From positions 5,642,001 to 5,706,000 of the forward strand of contig NZ_CP154796.1 in NCBI RefSeq assembly GCF_039566955.1: a stretch of 64,000 nt of DNA, written 5' to 3'. This document shows positions 43,007-53,340 of this stretch, piece after piece. Under the pieces are notes generated by a model. The model saw only the letters and a program-made list of their open reading frames with translations. It did not search any database and had not been told where the DNA came from. The position numbers were made by a program, and so were the translations under genes. Each line of letters begins with the position of its first letter. Within the stretch, counting starts at the first letter, position 1. The stretch comes from Micromonospora sp. DSM 45708 (GTDB lineage: Bacteria; Actinomycetota; Actinomycetes; Mycobacteriales; Micromonosporaceae).

Positions 43007-43972
43007 GTGGCCCGCCAGTCGCCCCAACGGCCCGACGCCGACGAGCCCGAGCTCGACGACACCGACACCTCGGCCGCAGCAGACGAGGTCGAGGTCGACC
43101 GTCCGGCGGCGGACCGCGCCCTCTGGGACGAGGTGCGGATCGACCCGGTGGAGATCGCCCTGCCCGCCGGCACCGGCTTCACGCTGCGGGCCTACCGGCC
43201 GGCGCGCGAGCTGACCCCGACCGACGTCGACGAGCGCGACCAGGACGACCCGTTCCTGGCCCGCCGCCAGGTCGTCGAAGCCGAGGACGACGAGGAGGTG
43301 GTGATCCTCGACGAGGAGTTCGCCGCCCTCTCCGCCGAGGAGGACGACGAGGACGAGAAGTCCGACGGGAAGCGCCGCCCCGGCAAGGCCGACGCGGACG
43401 CCGACGGCGCCGCCGACGAGGCCCGGGCGGACGACGAGGACGGGGCCGACGACGAGGCGGACGAGGACGACGACGCCGCGGGCGACGAGGAGGTGCCGGT
43501 CTTCCTCACCCACAAGGGGCGGCTGCTGCTCTTCAAGACGCCGGAGTCACTTGTCACTTTCATCCGTTCCGGTGCGCCCAACGACCTCTCCCAACTGGAC
43601 AGCTGGAATGAACTGTCCGAACGGCTGGAACCGGCCGACGTCGCCCCGCTGGACGAGGACACCTACGAGCTGGACCTGGTGGTGGAGAACCTGCGCGGCG
43701 GGCACGACGCGTGGGATCCGGCGCTGCTGATCGAGGCCGGCGAGGTCGCCCGTGACCTGGCGTACGCCCTGCGGCTACCCGCCGTCCTGGACATGCTCTC
43801 CGCCGGCTCCAGCCTGGACGATCTGGACGAGGCGCTGCGCGCTTCCGTCAACGGCGGGGTCGGTGGTTTCCTGGGTCGTCGCCGGCTGAAGAAAATCGGG
43901 GCACAAACCGCAAGTCTGGGTTGGCGCACCATTGTCGGCAAGATCTCTGCCGTTGTGGACTGGCGCGACTGA
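43007..43972 (+). CDS. Acidic conserved actinobacterial protein of unknown function
   Basis: 321 residues from GTG 43007 (ggagg upstream). Extremely acidic: residues 90-165 are mostly Asp/Glu/Ala, predicted disordered. The C-terminal part is ordered, with FLTHKGRLLLFKTPESLVTF, AYALRLPAVLDMLSAGSSLD and a glycine-rich GGVGGFLGRRRLKKIGAQTA. Relatives are often labelled DNA primase, but there is no TOPRIM or zinc motif. It precedes the transposase-like gene by 62 bases in the same direction, and the two probably form an operon. Confidence 0.7.
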   Translation: MARQSPQRPDADEPELDDTDTSAAADEVEVDRPAADRALWDEVRIDPVEIALPAGTGFTLRAYRPARELTPTDVDERDQDDPFLARRQVVEAEDDEEVVILDEEFAALSAEEDDEDEKSDGKRRPGKADADADGAADEARADDEDGADDEADEDDDAAGDEEVPVFLTHKGRLLLFKTPESLVTFIRSGAPNDLSQLDSWNELSERLEPADVAPLDEDTYELDLVVENLRGGHDAWDPALLIEAGEVARDLAYALRLPAVLDMLSAGSSLDDLDEALRASVNGGVGGFLGRRRLKKIGAQTASLGWRTIVGKISAVVDWRD

Positions 43973-44034
43973 CCCGGAGCGGGGAGCATCAGTCTCTGGC
44001 AGAGCAACCTGTGTCCCGGGAGGAGGACGACGCT

Positions 44035-46458
44035 GTGGCGCTCGTGCGCGTGTACTGCGGTCTGGCCTCGGCAGATCCGGCCGACCGAACGGCTTCGGCC
44101 GGAACGACGCTGACGTCCGCTGTGGTCGACGACGCAGGCCGTCTGCTGCACGTCTGTGAGATCGGTGACGAGCCCGCCGGCTACGCCCGGCTGGTCACGC
44201 TGCTGGTCGAGCGGTCCGGTGGGCCCAGCGGCGTGGCCATCGCCGCGGACAGCGACGACCACACCGTCACCTCGCTGCTCAGCGCCGCCGGTCGGCCGTT
44301 GGCGATCGCCGACGACGACTCGGTCGACGACTTCGCCGAGCGGTTCGCCGACGACGACTCGCTGGAGGAGATGCAGTCCCCGCCGGCCGAGCGCCGGGCG
44401 GTCGGGCTGGCCCGGGCGCTCCAGGCCGGCGCGCTCTCCGCGGTGACGCTCCCGGCGCCGCGCGACCTGGCCGGCTACAAGCAGGTCCTCTCCGCCCACG
44501 CGGCACTGGCCAGCGGGCGGCACTCGGCCGCGGTGACGCTGCGCGAGGTGCTCCGCGAGCTCTACCCGGCCGCGCTGCGCGCGTACCCCGATCCCGCCGA
44601 GCCGGTCGCGCTGGCGGTCCTCGACGCGCTACCCGAGCCGAGCATGCTGACCGGCACCTCGGCCCGGGGCCGTGACCTCGGCGTCGCCACCGACGCCGTC
44701 TCCGCGCAGCTGGCCGCCGACGGCCTGGCCGACGCCGACACCGTCACCGAGGCGGTGACCGCGCTCCGGGTCGCCATCTCCGAGACGCCCCGCCGGGCCA
44801 CCGTCAACCGGGCGCTCACCGCCGCCGTCGCCGAGACGGTGCGGCAGGCGGTCGCCTCCGTCCGCGCCCTGGACGCTGGCTGCGACGCGCTGGTGGGCGC
44901 GCTGGCCGAGCGCACCACGCCGACCCCGGCCACCGGTCGTCGGGCCGCCGCCCGCCGCGGCGAGCAGGTCGACGACCTGGCCGTCACGGCACCGGCCGGG
45001 CTGCGCCCGGTCCGTCCGGCCCAGCCCGAGCCGCTCACCGAGCAGGCCGGCCGGCGCACCCGCCCCGAGCCGGACCTCGACGCCACCGAGCCGGCGGGCC
45101 GCCGCAGCCGCCCCGAGCCGGTCCCCGGTGGCCGGCGCAGCCGCCCGGAACCGGTGTCCGGGCCGACCGGCCCGGCCCTGCCCCGTCCGCTCGGCCCGCC
45201 GCCGGTGGCACCCGCGCCGGTCACGCCGCCGCCGGTCGCCCCCGCACCGGTCACCCCCGTCGCCCCGGCCGCGTCGCTGGGCCGCCCGACGTCCGCGCCG
45301 CCGAGCCGTCCCGAGCCCACCGGCGCGCCCCTGCCGTCGCGGGTGGACGGGCCGACCAACCGGCCGGTCTCCGCGCCGCCCCCGCCGCCGCCCGGGATCA
45401 CGCCGATCCCCCCGTCCTCGCGTGGCACGGTGCCCCCGGCCGAGGCCGGCGAGCCGTTCCGGCCGACGCTGACCACCGCCGCGATCAACAAGGCCCGGGC
45501 CGAGCGGCAGCGCACCGTCATCCCGCCGCGCCCCAAGACCACTCCTCCGGAGCCGCCGACCGGTGGGTTCAGCGCCACCGACCTGAGCATTCCGGTGCCG
45601 ACGCCGCGTCCGCCCGCGCCGGAGCCCGCCCCGCCGGGTTCCCGGGCCAACTGGCCGCTCGTCAACAACGGCGACGACCAGGCCGACCGGGAGCGGGAGG
45701 CACCCGCCTACCCGTACGGGCGGAGCGTGGACGCGCCGAGCGACCCGGGACGCGTCACCCCGCCGTGGCTCGCCGACGACCTGCCGCCGGAGCCGCCGAT
45801 GCTGCGGCTGGTGGAACCGCCGCCGCTGGCCGACCGGGCGCTGCGCGGCGAGCCGGGTCGGCCGGCCGACCCGGGGCTGGACAATCCGCCGCTGCGGCTG
45901 GTGGACCGGGGCAACGCCGGCCGACCGGCACCCCGTGCCGAGCTGCCCGCCCCGCTGGAGCGCCGTCCTGCCCCGCTGGAGCGTCGTCCCGCGCCGAAGG
46001 AGCACCGGCCGCCGCCCGTCTCCGACGAGGGTGACGGCGACCTGCTGATCTTCGCGCAGGCCAAGTCCGCCTGGTTCGTCGGGCACGGCGACGAGGCCGA
46101 CCTGGAGTGGGCGTCCACCGCGGACACCGGCTGGCAGGCCGCCGAGCAGGCGGCCCGCCCGTCGATCGGCGCGGAGACCAAGGCCGGCCTGCCCAAGCGG
46201 GTCCCGCAGGCCAACCTGGTGCCGGGCTCCCCGCTGCGCGAGGAGCGTCCGCTGCGGATCGTCCGGAACGCGGCCAGTCTCGCCGAGAACACCACCGGCT
46301 ACTTCCGGGGGTGGCGGCGCGGCCAGGAGATCGGCGGCTTCGCCGTCGGCGGTCGCCCCGGCCGGGAGGCGGCCGGCGGCTGGGACTTCAGCCGGGACAC
46401 CGGCGACCGGGACGACGAGCGGGAATACGAGTTCCGTTCCGCGGGCTACCGGTCCTGA
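44035..46458 (+). CDS. IS110-transposase-like protein with Pro-rich linker and conservon-kinase-like tail
   Basis: 807 residues from GTG 44035 (gggaggagg upstream; GTG 44011 also possible). Residues 1-190 resemble the RuvC-like part of IS110 transposases: VRVYCGLASADPADRTASAG, DDAGRLLHVCEI and LAGYKQVLSAHAALASGRHS. A Pro/Arg-rich disordered region follows, and the last 90 residues contain GLPKRVPQANLVPGS and YFRGWRRGQEIGGF, resembling the tail of the conservon kinase at 49393. No terminal inverted repeats flank it, so this is not an active element but probably a domesticated protein. Confidence 0.65.
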   Translation: MALVRVYCGLASADPADRTASAGTTLTSAVVDDAGRLLHVCEIGDEPAGYARLVTLLVERSGGPSGVAIAADSDDHTVTSLLSAAGRPLAIADDDSVDDFAERFADDDSLEEMQSPPAERRAVGLARALQAGALSAVTLPAPRDLAGYKQVLSAHAALASGRHSAAVTLREVLRELYPAALRAYPDPAEPVALAVLDALPEPSMLTGTSARGRDLGVATDAVSAQLAADGLADADTVTEAVTALRVAISETPRRATVNRALTAAVAETVRQAVASVRALDAGCDALVGALAERTTPTPATGRRAAARRGEQVDDLAVTAPAGLRPVRPAQPEPLTEQAGRRTRPEPDLDATEPAGRRSRPEPVPGGRRSRPEPVSGPTGPALPRPLGPPPVAPAPVTPPPVAPAPVTPVAPAASLGRPTSAPPSRPEPTGAPLPSRVDGPTNRPVSAPPPPPPGITPIPPSSRGTVPPAEAGEPFRPTLTTAAINKARAERQRTVIPPRPKTTPPEPPTGGFSATDLSIPVPTPRPPAPEPAPPGSRANWPLVNNGDDQADREREAPAYPYGRSVDAPSDPGRVTPPWLADDLPPEPPMLRLVEPPPLADRALRGEPGRPADPGLDNPPLRLVDRGNAGRPAPRAELPAPLERRPAPLERRPAPKEHRPPPVSDEGDGDLLIFAQAKSAWFVGHGDEADLEWASTADTGWQAAEQAARPSIGAETKAGLPKRVPQANLVPGSPLREERPLRIVRNAASLAENTTGYFRGWRRGQEIGGFAVGGRPGREAAGGWDFSRDTGDRDDEREYEFRSAGYRS

Positions 46459-46582
46459 GCCGGCCCGCAGGCGGCGTGTTCCTACCCACACCCGGATGAT
46501 TTGACGCCAGGTCCGGCCGGCCGGGAGCATACCCGGCGGACCAGCGGCGGCGCCTGTTCGCCGGGGTGGGAAGGCGACTCCA

Positions 46583-47803
46583 TTGGCGACACCGGCATTC
46601 GACTCCACCGTGCTCACCCGTCGGGGCGTCCTCGCGGTCGCGGCGGGCAGCCTGCTGCTCGCCGGTTGCGGGCCGCAGGGGCAACGGCCGGACGAGGGCG
46701 GGAGCAGCAGCGCGCCCGGTGACCAGAACCTGGTCGTCGGCGTCAGCCTGGAACTGAGCGGTCGCGGCGCGGCCCTCGGCGCGGTGCAGCGCCGGGCGCT
46801 GGAGATCACCGCGGAGTCGCTGAACCGGTCCGGGATCCCGGTCGGGAGCCTGCTCCGGTCGGTCCGGTTGGAGATCCGGGACAACGGCAGCGACCCGCAG
46901 GTCGCCGCGCGGCACGCCGCCGACCTCACCCGCGCCGGAGCACACGCGCTGGTCGGCGGCGTCCTCGGCGAGACCGCGACGGCTCTCGCGACCGCCGCCC
47001 AGCAGCTCAAGACGCCGTTCCTGGCGCTCGGCCAGGGGGACCGCATCGTGCTGCCGCTCGCCGAGCGCACGTTCAGCTTCAAGCTCACCCCGGACAGCAT
47101 CGACGTGGCCCGCCGGATGGTGGACCTGCTCGAATCCCAGCGGATCCGGCGGGTGGCCCTGCTCGCCGCGGACGGGCCGCACGGCGACTCCGGCGTACGG
47201 GCGGTGCGGGAGGCGCTCGGCAACAGCAGCGTGGACCTGGCACGCACGCTGCGGCTGCCGGAGACCGGGCAGAGCTTCCGCGCCGTCGCCGAACGCGCCA
47301 CCGCCGGCGACCCGGACGCCGTCATCGTCTGGGGCACCGCGCCCGATTCCGGCGATGCGGCCCGGGAACTGCGGCGGGCCGGTCACCGCGGCGCGATCTT
47401 CTTCGACGCCGGCGCGGTGGTGGACGACACGCTGCGCGGCGCCAACGCGAAGGCGGTCGAGGGGGCGTACGCCGTGCACCCGGCCTGCCTGGGTGGTTCC
47501 GCGTTGACCGCCACCAGCGGCGCGCAGGTGGCCCGGCGCGACTTCGACTACCGCTACACCCAGCGGCACGGCACCTCGGTCGGCTTCGCCCCGTACGCCG
47601 CCGACGCGCTCCAGCTCCTCGCGGCGGCGGCCCGGAAGGCGACCAGCCTCGACCGGGGCCGGCTGCGGGCGTTCCTCCAGACCCAGATGACCGAGGGCAT
47701 CGCCGGCGGGTACGCGTTCAGCGCGGACCGGCACGGGGGCATGGAGGTCGACTCGCTCGGCGTCTACCGGGTGTCCCAGGGCAGCTGGACCCGGTACGCC
47801 TGA
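46583..47803 (+). CDS. Orphan type-1 periplasmic-binding-protein lipoprotein
   Basis: 406 residues from TTG 46583 (ggaagg upstream). A Tat-like RRGVLAVAAGSLLLAGC gives a twin-Arg signal with a lipobox Cys near residue 30. The rest is a Leu/Ile/Val-binding-protein fold: NLVVGVSLELSGRGAALG, LVGGVLGETATALATAAQQL, VALLAADGPHGDSGVRAVRE and YRYTQRHGTSVGFAPYAADA. No permease or ATPase gene is adjacent, so it may act as a ligand receptor for the neighbouring conservon rather than in transport. Confidence 0.85.
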   Translation: MATPAFDSTVLTRRGVLAVAAGSLLLAGCGPQGQRPDEGGSSSAPGDQNLVVGVSLELSGRGAALGAVQRRALEITAESLNRSGIPVGSLLRSVRLEIRDNGSDPQVAARHAADLTRAGAHALVGGVLGETATALATAAQQLKTPFLALGQGDRIVLPLAERTFSFKLTPDSIDVARRMVDLLESQRIRRVALLAADGPHGDSGVRAVREALGNSSVDLARTLRLPETGQSFRAVAERATAGDPDAVIVWGTAPDSGDAARELRRAGHRGAIFFDAGAVVDDTLRGANAKAVEGAYAVHPACLGGSALTATSGAQVARRDFDYRYTQRHGTSVGFAPYAADALQLLAAAARKATSLDRGRLRAFLQTQMTEGIAGGYAFSADRHGGMEVDSLGVYRVSQGSWTRYA

Positions 47804-47810
47804 CCTCGCG

Positions 47811-47839
47811 CCCGCGCCGTCCCGGCGGGACGGCGCGGG
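47811..47839 (+). terminator. Terminator of the binding-protein gene
   Basis: Perfect 13-bp stem (cccgcgccgtccc, 47811-47823, with 47827-47839) and a 3-base loop, eight bases after the stop codon. Confidence 0.85.
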
Positions 47840-47872
47840 GTGGCCGCGTACCGCCTCCGGCGACGGACGGCA

Positions 47873-47909
47873 GGAAGCGCCCGGTGGCCCACGGCCATCG
47901 GGCGCTTCC
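47873..47909 (-). terminator. Terminator of the conservon operon
   Basis: Perfect 11-bp stem (47873-47883 with 47899-47909), ten bases past the GTPase gene's stop on the minus strand. Together with the preceding hairpin it separates the two convergent units. Confidence 0.85.
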
Positions 47910-47918
47910 GCGTGTCGG

Positions 47919-48533
47919 TCAGGCGGGCGCGACGGCCCGGGAGCGCCGCATGGTGAGCACGTACTCGACAAGCGAGATCAGCACGTGCTTCGTCGACTCC
48001 CGGTTACGGGCGTCGCAGGGCACCACCGGCACGTCGCGGGAGATCGCCAGCGCGTCCCGGACGTCCTGCGGGTCGTGGTACTGCATGCCGTCGAAGCAGT
48101 TGATGGCCACCAGGTACGGCAGCCGCCGGTGCTCGAAGAAGTCGATGGCGGCGAAGCAGTCGGCGAGCCGGCGGGTGTCGACCATCACCACCGCGCCGAT
48201 CGCTCCCCGGACCAACTCGTCCCACATGAACCAGAACCGCGTCTGACCCGGCGTACCGAAGAGGTACAGGATCAGGTCACGGTCGATCGAGATACGACCG
48301 AAGTCCATCGCCACCGTGGTCGTCGTCTTGCCCGGCACCTGCCGGGTGTCGTCGACACCGACGCCGGCGGAGGTCATGATCGCCTCCGTGGTCAGCGGCG
48401 TGATCTCCGAGACCGAGCCGACCAGCGTCGTCTTGCCGACGCCGAAACCACCGGCGATAACGATCTTCGCCGACGTCACGCGCCCGCTCGGGGCCGGCGG
48501 CCGGTGCGACATGTCAGAGCCTGCGAAGTCCAC
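47919..48533 (-). CDS. cvnD: Conservon GTPase-like protein (CvnD)
   Basis: 204 residues from GTG 48533 (ggagagg upstream). P-loop IVIAGGFGVGKTTLVGSVSE, then switch text TTVAMDFGRI and YLFGTPGQTRFWFMWDELVR. This is the small Ras/MglA-like GTPase of the four-gene conservons. It overlaps the DUF742 gene, which confirms the order kinase-roadblock-DUF742-GTPase. Thought to interact with the roadblock protein at the membrane; in Streptomyces such systems affect antibiotic production and development. Confidence 0.93.
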   Translation of the reverse strand: MDFAGSDMSHRPPAPSGRVTSAKIVIAGGFGVGKTTLVGSVSEITPLTTEAIMTSAGVGVDDTRQVPGKTTTTVAMDFGRISIDRDLILYLFGTPGQTRFWFMWDELVRGAIGAVVMVDTRRLADCFAAIDFFEHRRLPYLVAINCFDGMQYHDPQDVRDALAISRDVPVVPCDARNRESTKHVLISLVEYVLTMRRSRAVAPA

Positions 48534-48891
48534 TCAGCACCCTCTCCAGCAATTCAGTGCCCACCGCGTCGTCGGAGTCGTCCAGAACGGTCGGCTCGTG
48601 GACTGCGACCAGGCCATCCGTCGCCATGTCGGCGATGAGCACCCGGGCCACGCCGAGCGGAAGCTGCATCCGCGCCGCGATCTCGGCAAGCGACTGCACG
48701 CGTCCGTCACACAACGCGGCTATGTACTGGTGTTCACGGCCTTGGCCACCGTTGCCGGTGGCCATCGCTCGGCCGCGCACCGTCGTCTCGACGAGCGCCT
48801 CCAGGGCGATGTCGAGCCGGGGGCGGGTACGACCACGGGTCACGGCGTACGGCCGGACCAACGCTCCGGTCGGCTCGTCACGATCCGCCAT
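48514..48891 (-). CDS. cvnC: DUF742 protein (CvnC)
   Basis: 125 residues from ATG 48891. Text: LVRPYAVTRGRTRPRLDIAL, then SLAEIAARMQLPLGVARVLI, a winged-helix-like DUF742 fold. ADMATDGLVAVHEP is typical. Third gene of the conservon; probably a cytoplasmic adaptor. The 3' end overlaps the GTPase gene by 20 bases. A GTG at 48903 is an alternative start, but its ribosome site is too close. Confidence 0.92.
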   Translation of the reverse strand: MADRDEPTGALVRPYAVTRGRTRPRLDIALEALVETTVRGRAMATGNGGQGREHQYIAALCDGRVQSLAEIAARMQLPLGVARVLIADMATDGLVAVHEPTVLDDSDDAVGTELLERVLSGLRRL

Positions 48892-48991
48892 GTCGCCGCT
48901 CACCTCCCTCGCACCCGGCACCGGCTCGCCCCGGTGACATCCGTCGCTTTCCTGGTTGTTCCCGCTCCTGACCCACCGGCCAGCGCGTCAT

Positions 48992-49396
48992 TCAGCCCAT
49001 CATCCCCACAGCCGTACGCGGCTGTGGGGTCAGGGCGTCGCCCACCCGGTCGACGAGCAGGGCCATCTCGTACCCGACCTGGCCCACGTCGCAGCTACGC
49101 GCGGCGAGCACCGCGAACGACGAGCCGTCGGAGATGGACATCAGGAACAGGAAGCCGTTGTCCATCTCGACCACTGTCTGCAGCACCGCCCCGCCCTCGA
49201 AGCAACGCGCCGCGCCCTGGGTCAGGCTGACCAGGCCGGAGGCGATCGCCGCGAGCTGGTCGGCGCGGTCCCGCGGGAGGTCACGGGACGAGGCGAGAAG
49301 CAGGCCGTCGGCCGAGACCGCGACCGCGTGCGCCACGCCGGGCACCCGGTCGGCGAAGTTGGCGAGCAGCCATCCGAGATCCTGCGTACTAGTCAT
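48992..49396 (-). CDS. cvnB: Roadblock/LC7 protein (CvnB)
   Basis: 134 residues. [40 protein letters not shown] and [20 protein letters not shown] are the Roadblock/LC7 strands. Overlaps the kinase gene by ATGA, so it is made from the same mRNA by coupling. Expected to bind the GTPase encoded further downstream, as MglB does to MglA. Confidence 0.95.
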   Translation of the reverse strand: MTSTQDLGWLLANFADRVPGVAHAVAVSADGLLLASSRDLPRDRADQLAAIASGLVSLTQGAARCFEGGAVLQTVVEMDNGFLFLMSISDGSSFAVLAARSCDVGQVGYEMALLVDRVGDALTPQPRTAVGMMG

Positions 49397-52300
49397 CCTT
49401 GTTGCTCCTTCTGCCCGCTCCCGGCCACCGGGCCTGAGCCAGACTGCGAGGACTGCTGCCGCCCCGGAGTGCCCTCCGGGCCGGTCGTGTTGCTGTCGGT
49501 CGGGTGGTTACGCCCCCGCTGTACGCCCCGATGGTAGGCCGAGAGAAGACCCCGGACGGCCTCCGGCGTCCGCCGCTGGACTGCCGGTGCCGGCTTGTCG
49601 ATGCTGCCCGGCACGAGCTGCGCCATCGGCGTGCGCTTGGGCAGGCCCTTCCGGGTGGTCTCCGCCACCGGCACCTCGGTGGCCGCCGAGGCGGCACGCC
49701 AGCCGTCGTCGGCCGCGGTCTGCCAGGGCGAGGACTGCTGCGGCGCCGTCGGCTGCCGGTTGGGCAGCCCGCCGGCGTACGCGGGACGCCCGTTGCCGTT
49801 CGCCGCCCGGTCGTCTCGCGGCGCTCCGCCGGCCGTCGGAGTCGGTGCCATCGGTGTGTTACCTGTCGTTGCGGATGTCGGCTGCGGCACCGGCCGCCCG
49901 GCGGTGTCCACCTTGGCGAACTGCTGGGTCGCGGCGCTGTTCGCCGGGGCGGCCGGGGCCGGCGCCTCGTCGTTCGGCCCCGGCCGGCGGGTGCGGAACC
50001 AGGCGGACTCCAGCTCCCGGAAGATCGGCAGCTCCATCGTCTCGTCCGCGTACCGCTGACGGTTGCCGGCCTGTTGCGGCGGCTGTGGCGTGGTCGGCCG
50101 TGGCGCGGGCGCCGACGGCGCGGCGGGCTGCGGGGCGGCGGCCGACGGCGTCTCCGCCCGCGGGACCCGCGGCAGCTCGGTGGTCATGTCGAGGCCGGCG
50201 GAGAGCCGCTCCGGCACCGCGGGAGCCGGAGCCGGCGTGGCCGGGGCGACCGGCGGCCAGACCGGCGGAGCGCCCACGTGCGGCGCGGGCGCCGGACGTG
50301 ACGGCAACTGGCCTGCCGGCGGCGCGGAGACCGGGTTCCCCCCGGCGGGCTGGCCGGAGATCGGCACGGCCGACACCGGACGGGTCGGGAGCGGGTGGCC
50401 GGAGACCGGCGCCGCCGACACCGGACGGCCCGGGTACGGGTCCGCCGCCGGACGGCCCGAGTACGGGTCACCCGAAACCGGACGGCCGGAGTACGGGTCA
50501 CCCGAGACCGGACGGCCGGAGTACGGGTCACCCGAGACCGGACGGCCCGAGTACGGGTCACCCGAGACCGGGTGGCCGGAGACCGGCACGGCCGAGACCG
50601 GACGGCCCGGGAAGGGGTGGCCCGAGACCGGGGCGCCGGAGACCGGCGGCAGCGGCGGCGCCGACACCGGCGGCGGCGTGTACGGCCGCGCCTCGGGGCT
50701 GCTGGGCAACTGCCGTGGGATCACCGGCTGCTGGCCGGTGGTGGCCGGGTCACCCTCGCCCGGGTTGCGTCGCTGGGGCAGCGGGTCGATCGGCTGGCCG
50801 TTCGACGACCGGGGCGGGTAACCGTCGCCGGCGCCCGCGTTGGCCCCGGTCAGGTCGGACCAGGCCGGCATCGCCCGACCGCCGTTGGCCGGCGTGCCGG
50901 CGCCGTTGCGGTGGGCCGGGTCGAAGGACCGCCCGCCGAGCGTGACCTGGTTGCCGGAGGTGCCGGGGTGCGGCGCGGGCGGCGGGGTGTGCGGGCCGTT
51001 GCCGAGCGCGGCCAGCGCGCCGAAGGCCGGCGCCGGGCCGCCCGACTGACCGAACGCCGGCGCCGGACCGCCCGACTGACCGAACTGGCCGAAGGCGGGC
51101 GCCGGGCCGGTCTGCTGCGGACCGGCGGCGGGCAGGGCGGGTGCCGGGCCGCCGCGGCCGGCGAGGGCGCGCGGCACCAGGACCGTGGTGGGCAGCGTGA
51201 CGTCGGCGACGGTGCCCCGGTCGGCGGCGGGCCGCAGCTCGACCTTGACGCCGTGCCGGGCGGCCAGCCGGGCCACCACGACCAGGCCCATCATCCGGGA
51301 GACGGCCACGTCCACCTGCGGCGGCGTGGCCAGCCGGTCGTTCAGGTCGTGGAGCTGCTCGGCGCTGATGCCGATGCCCCGGTCCTCGACGTAGAGGGAG
51401 GCGCGGTCGCCGACCCGGCGGGCCTCCACCATCACGTGCGAGTCCGGCGGCGAGAACGCGGTGGCGTTGTCGAACAGCTCGGCGACCAGGTGCACCAGGT
51501 CGTTGACCGCGTGGGCGGCGACCTCGATGTCCCGGTCGATCACGCCGAACTCGATGCGGGTGTAGTGCTCGACCTCGGACTGGGCGGCGCGGAGCACGTC
51601 GATCAGGGCGGCCGGCTCGCGCTGCACGCGGGTGGAGTCCGCGCCGGCGAGCACCAGGAGGTTCTCGTCGTTGCGGCGCATCCGGGTGGCCAGGTGGTCG
51701 AGCTGGAACAGCTCGGCCAGCCGGTCCGGGTCCTCCTCGCCACGCTCCAGCCGGTCGAGGTGGCCGATCAGCCGGTCGACCAGGATCTGCGAGCGGCGGG
51801 CCAGGTTGACGAACATGGTCGCGACGGACGCGCGCAGGGCGGCCTGCTCGGCCGCGGTCCGGACCGCCTCCAGGTGGACGGCGTTGAACGCCTCGGTCAC
51901 CTGGCCGAACTCGTCCTTGCTGCGGACCGGCAGCGGTTCGGCGATCTGGTTGGCCAACTGCACCGGGGAGAGCTGGCCGGTCACCTGCGGGTCGCGCAGC
52001 CGGGCCACCGCCTGCGGCAGGCCGTACTGGGCCACCGACAGGGCGCCCTGGCGCAGGTCGCGCAGCGAGCGGGCCATCGAGCGGGCGACCAGGTAGGCGA
52101 AGAGGATGGCCAGCAGCAGCATGGTGAGCAGCAGGCCGGTCTCCAGGAACACCTGGCGCTGGGTGTCCGAGCGCAGCTCATCGGCCTGCCGGACCACGTT
52201 GCCGTCGAGGCGGGACTCGACGGCGCGGAGCAGCTTGGCGTTGCCGACCATGGCCTGGTCCCACTGGTCCGGCCCGAACGGCGCGTTCTTCATCGAGCCG

Positions 52301-53148
52301 CTGTTGTTCGCCGACATGAAGCCGGTGAGGTTGTCCGCCTTGCGCAGGTCGGGACCCTCGACGGTCTGGTCGAAGAACTCGGAGTCGGCCGGGGTGGCGA
52401 CGGACCGGAAGGTCGCGAGCGCCTGGGCCTGGGCGGTGCCGCTGGCGATGAACTGCTCGCGCAGCGCGGGACTGTACTGCCCCTGGGTGAGCGCCTGGTG
52501 CACGACCACCCGGCGCTGGGCCAGGTATTCCTTCTGCCGGGCCACCGCGCCGGCGGCGCGCATCCGGTCGCTGAGGTCGTTGTCACCGGCGAGCTGGGTG
52601 CCCGAGTCGCGGATCGACAGCAGGTCGTTGATCAGGCGCTCGTACGCCTTCTCCGCCTCGTCAATCTTGAGCTTGCCGTTCAGCACCTGGCTACGGGTCG
52701 CGGGCAGGTCCTTGAGCTGGTCGTCGATCTCGTTCAGCCGGACCTGGAAGTTGCGGGGCAGGTCGTCGATCTCACCGCGCTGCCGCAGGTAGGGGCCCTT
52801 GGCCTGGTCCACCCGCTGGTTGGCCCGGTTGTAGGCCTCCTGGTACTGCGCCCGGGTCTGGACTTCCTTCGCACCGAGGAAGAGCACCGAGCCGACCCGC
52901 TCGTCCTGCATGGTGTCGGCCAGTTCGCCCGAGTAGCCGATCAGGCTGGCCAGGTCGCCGGCCCGGTTGGCATTGTTGAGCGTCTCCAGGTGGTCGACCA
53001 GACCGCTGGTGCCCACCACGACCGTGGCGATGGTCGGCACGATCATGATCAGACCGAGCTTGGACCAGATCGGCATGTCGCGCAGCCGGCTCGCCGGCCG
53101 GCGCAGGCGCGACAGGAAGGAGCCCGCCGTCGTTGGCCGTTTGCTCAC
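49393..53148 (-). CDS. cvnA: Conservon sensor kinase with NIT-like sensor and long Pro-rich tail (CvnA)
   Basis: 1251 residues. TM1 ([20 protein letters not shown]), an extracellular helical NIT-like sensor (about residues 55-315), TM2 ([20 protein letters not shown]), HAMP, a DHp-like part with [19 protein letters not shown], and HATPase: N box [15 protein letters not shown] box [13 protein letters not shown]. Then 500 residues of Pro/Gly-rich tail with a ten-residue repeat ([10 protein letters not shown]), ending in [15 protein letters not shown] and YHRGVQRGR. Signals through CvnBCD rather than a response regulator. The tail motif also occurs in the gene at 44035. Confidence 0.93.
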   Translation of the reverse strand: MSKRPTTAGSFLSRLRRPASRLRDMPIWSKLGLIMIVPTIATVVVGTSGLVDHLETLNNANRAGDLASLIGYSGELADTMQDERVGSVLFLGAKEVQTRAQYQEAYNRANQRVDQAKGPYLRQRGEIDDLPRNFQVRLNEIDDQLKDLPATRSQVLNGKLKIDEAEKAYERLINDLLSIRDSGTQLAGDNDLSDRMRAAGAVARQKEYLAQRRVVVHQALTQGQYSPALREQFIASGTAQAQALATFRSVATPADSEFFDQTVEGPDLRKADNLTGFMSANNSGSMKNAPFGPDQWDQAMVGNAKLLRAVESRLDGNVVRQADELRSDTQRQVFLETGLLLTMLLLAILFAYLVARSMARSLRDLRQGALSVAQYGLPQAVARLRDPQVTGQLSPVQLANQIAEPLPVRSKDEFGQVTEAFNAVHLEAVRTAAEQAALRASVATMFVNLARRSQILVDRLIGHLDRLERGEEDPDRLAELFQLDHLATRMRRNDENLLVLAGADSTRVQREPAALIDVLRAAQSEVEHYTRIEFGVIDRDIEVAAHAVNDLVHLVAELFDNATAFSPPDSHVMVEARRVGDRASLYVEDRGIGISAEQLHDLNDRLATPPQVDVAVSRMMGLVVVARLAARHGVKVELRPAADRGTVADVTLPTTVLVPRALAGRGGPAPALPAAGPQQTGPAPAFGQFGQSGGPAPAFGQSGGPAPAFGALAALGNGPHTPPPAPHPGTSGNQVTLGGRSFDPAHRNGAGTPANGGRAMPAWSDLTGANAGAGDGYPPRSSNGQPIDPLPQRRNPGEGDPATTGQQPVIPRQLPSSPEARPYTPPPVSAPPLPPVSGAPVSGHPFPGRPVSAVPVSGHPVSGDPYSGRPVSGDPYSGRPVSGDPYSGRPVSGDPYSGRPAADPYPGRPVSAAPVSGHPLPTRPVSAVPISGQPAGGNPVSAPPAGQLPSRPAPAPHVGAPPVWPPVAPATPAPAPAVPERLSAGLDMTTELPRVPRAETPSAAAPQPAAPSAPAPRPTTPQPPQQAGNRQRYADETMELPIFRELESAWFRTRRPGPNDEAPAPAAPANSAATQQFAKVDTAGRPVPQPTSATTGNTPMAPTPTAGGAPRDDRAANGNGRPAYAGGLPNRQPTAPQQSSPWQTAADDGWRAASAATEVPVAETTRKGLPKRTPMAQLVPGSIDKPAPAVQRRTPEAVRGLLSAYHRGVQRGRNHPTDSNTTGPEGTPGRQQSSQSGSGPVAGSGQKEQQG
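50461..50580. repeat. 30-bp tandem repeat in the kinase tail
   Basis: Four units of gtacgggtcacccgagaccg... start at 50461, 50491, 50521 and 50551; a diverged unit precedes at 50434. They encode the decapeptide [10 protein letters not shown]. Near identity implies recent expansion. Confidence 0.92.
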
Positions 53149-53340
53149 GTCACCGCCCTCGCAAAACCGCGTCCGACGTCACCTGCGGGCAACGCCGAGC
53201 GTCCGACCCGGCGGGTCGGACCTCCGAGATTCCATCACGCCGCCCCGCAAAGAGAAAGCCCAGGTTGTCGCTCACCGGAGGTGTGATGAGATGTTGATGC
53301 AATTTGATAGCAATCCGTCTGGCCGGAGTCACTGAAGGTA

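Noticed and set aside
43007..46458. DNA primase plus transposase, the labels relatives often carry
   Set aside because: No TOPRIM or zinc motif in the first; the second has no element ends, a long disordered linker and a kinase-like tail, so it is not an active transposase gene.
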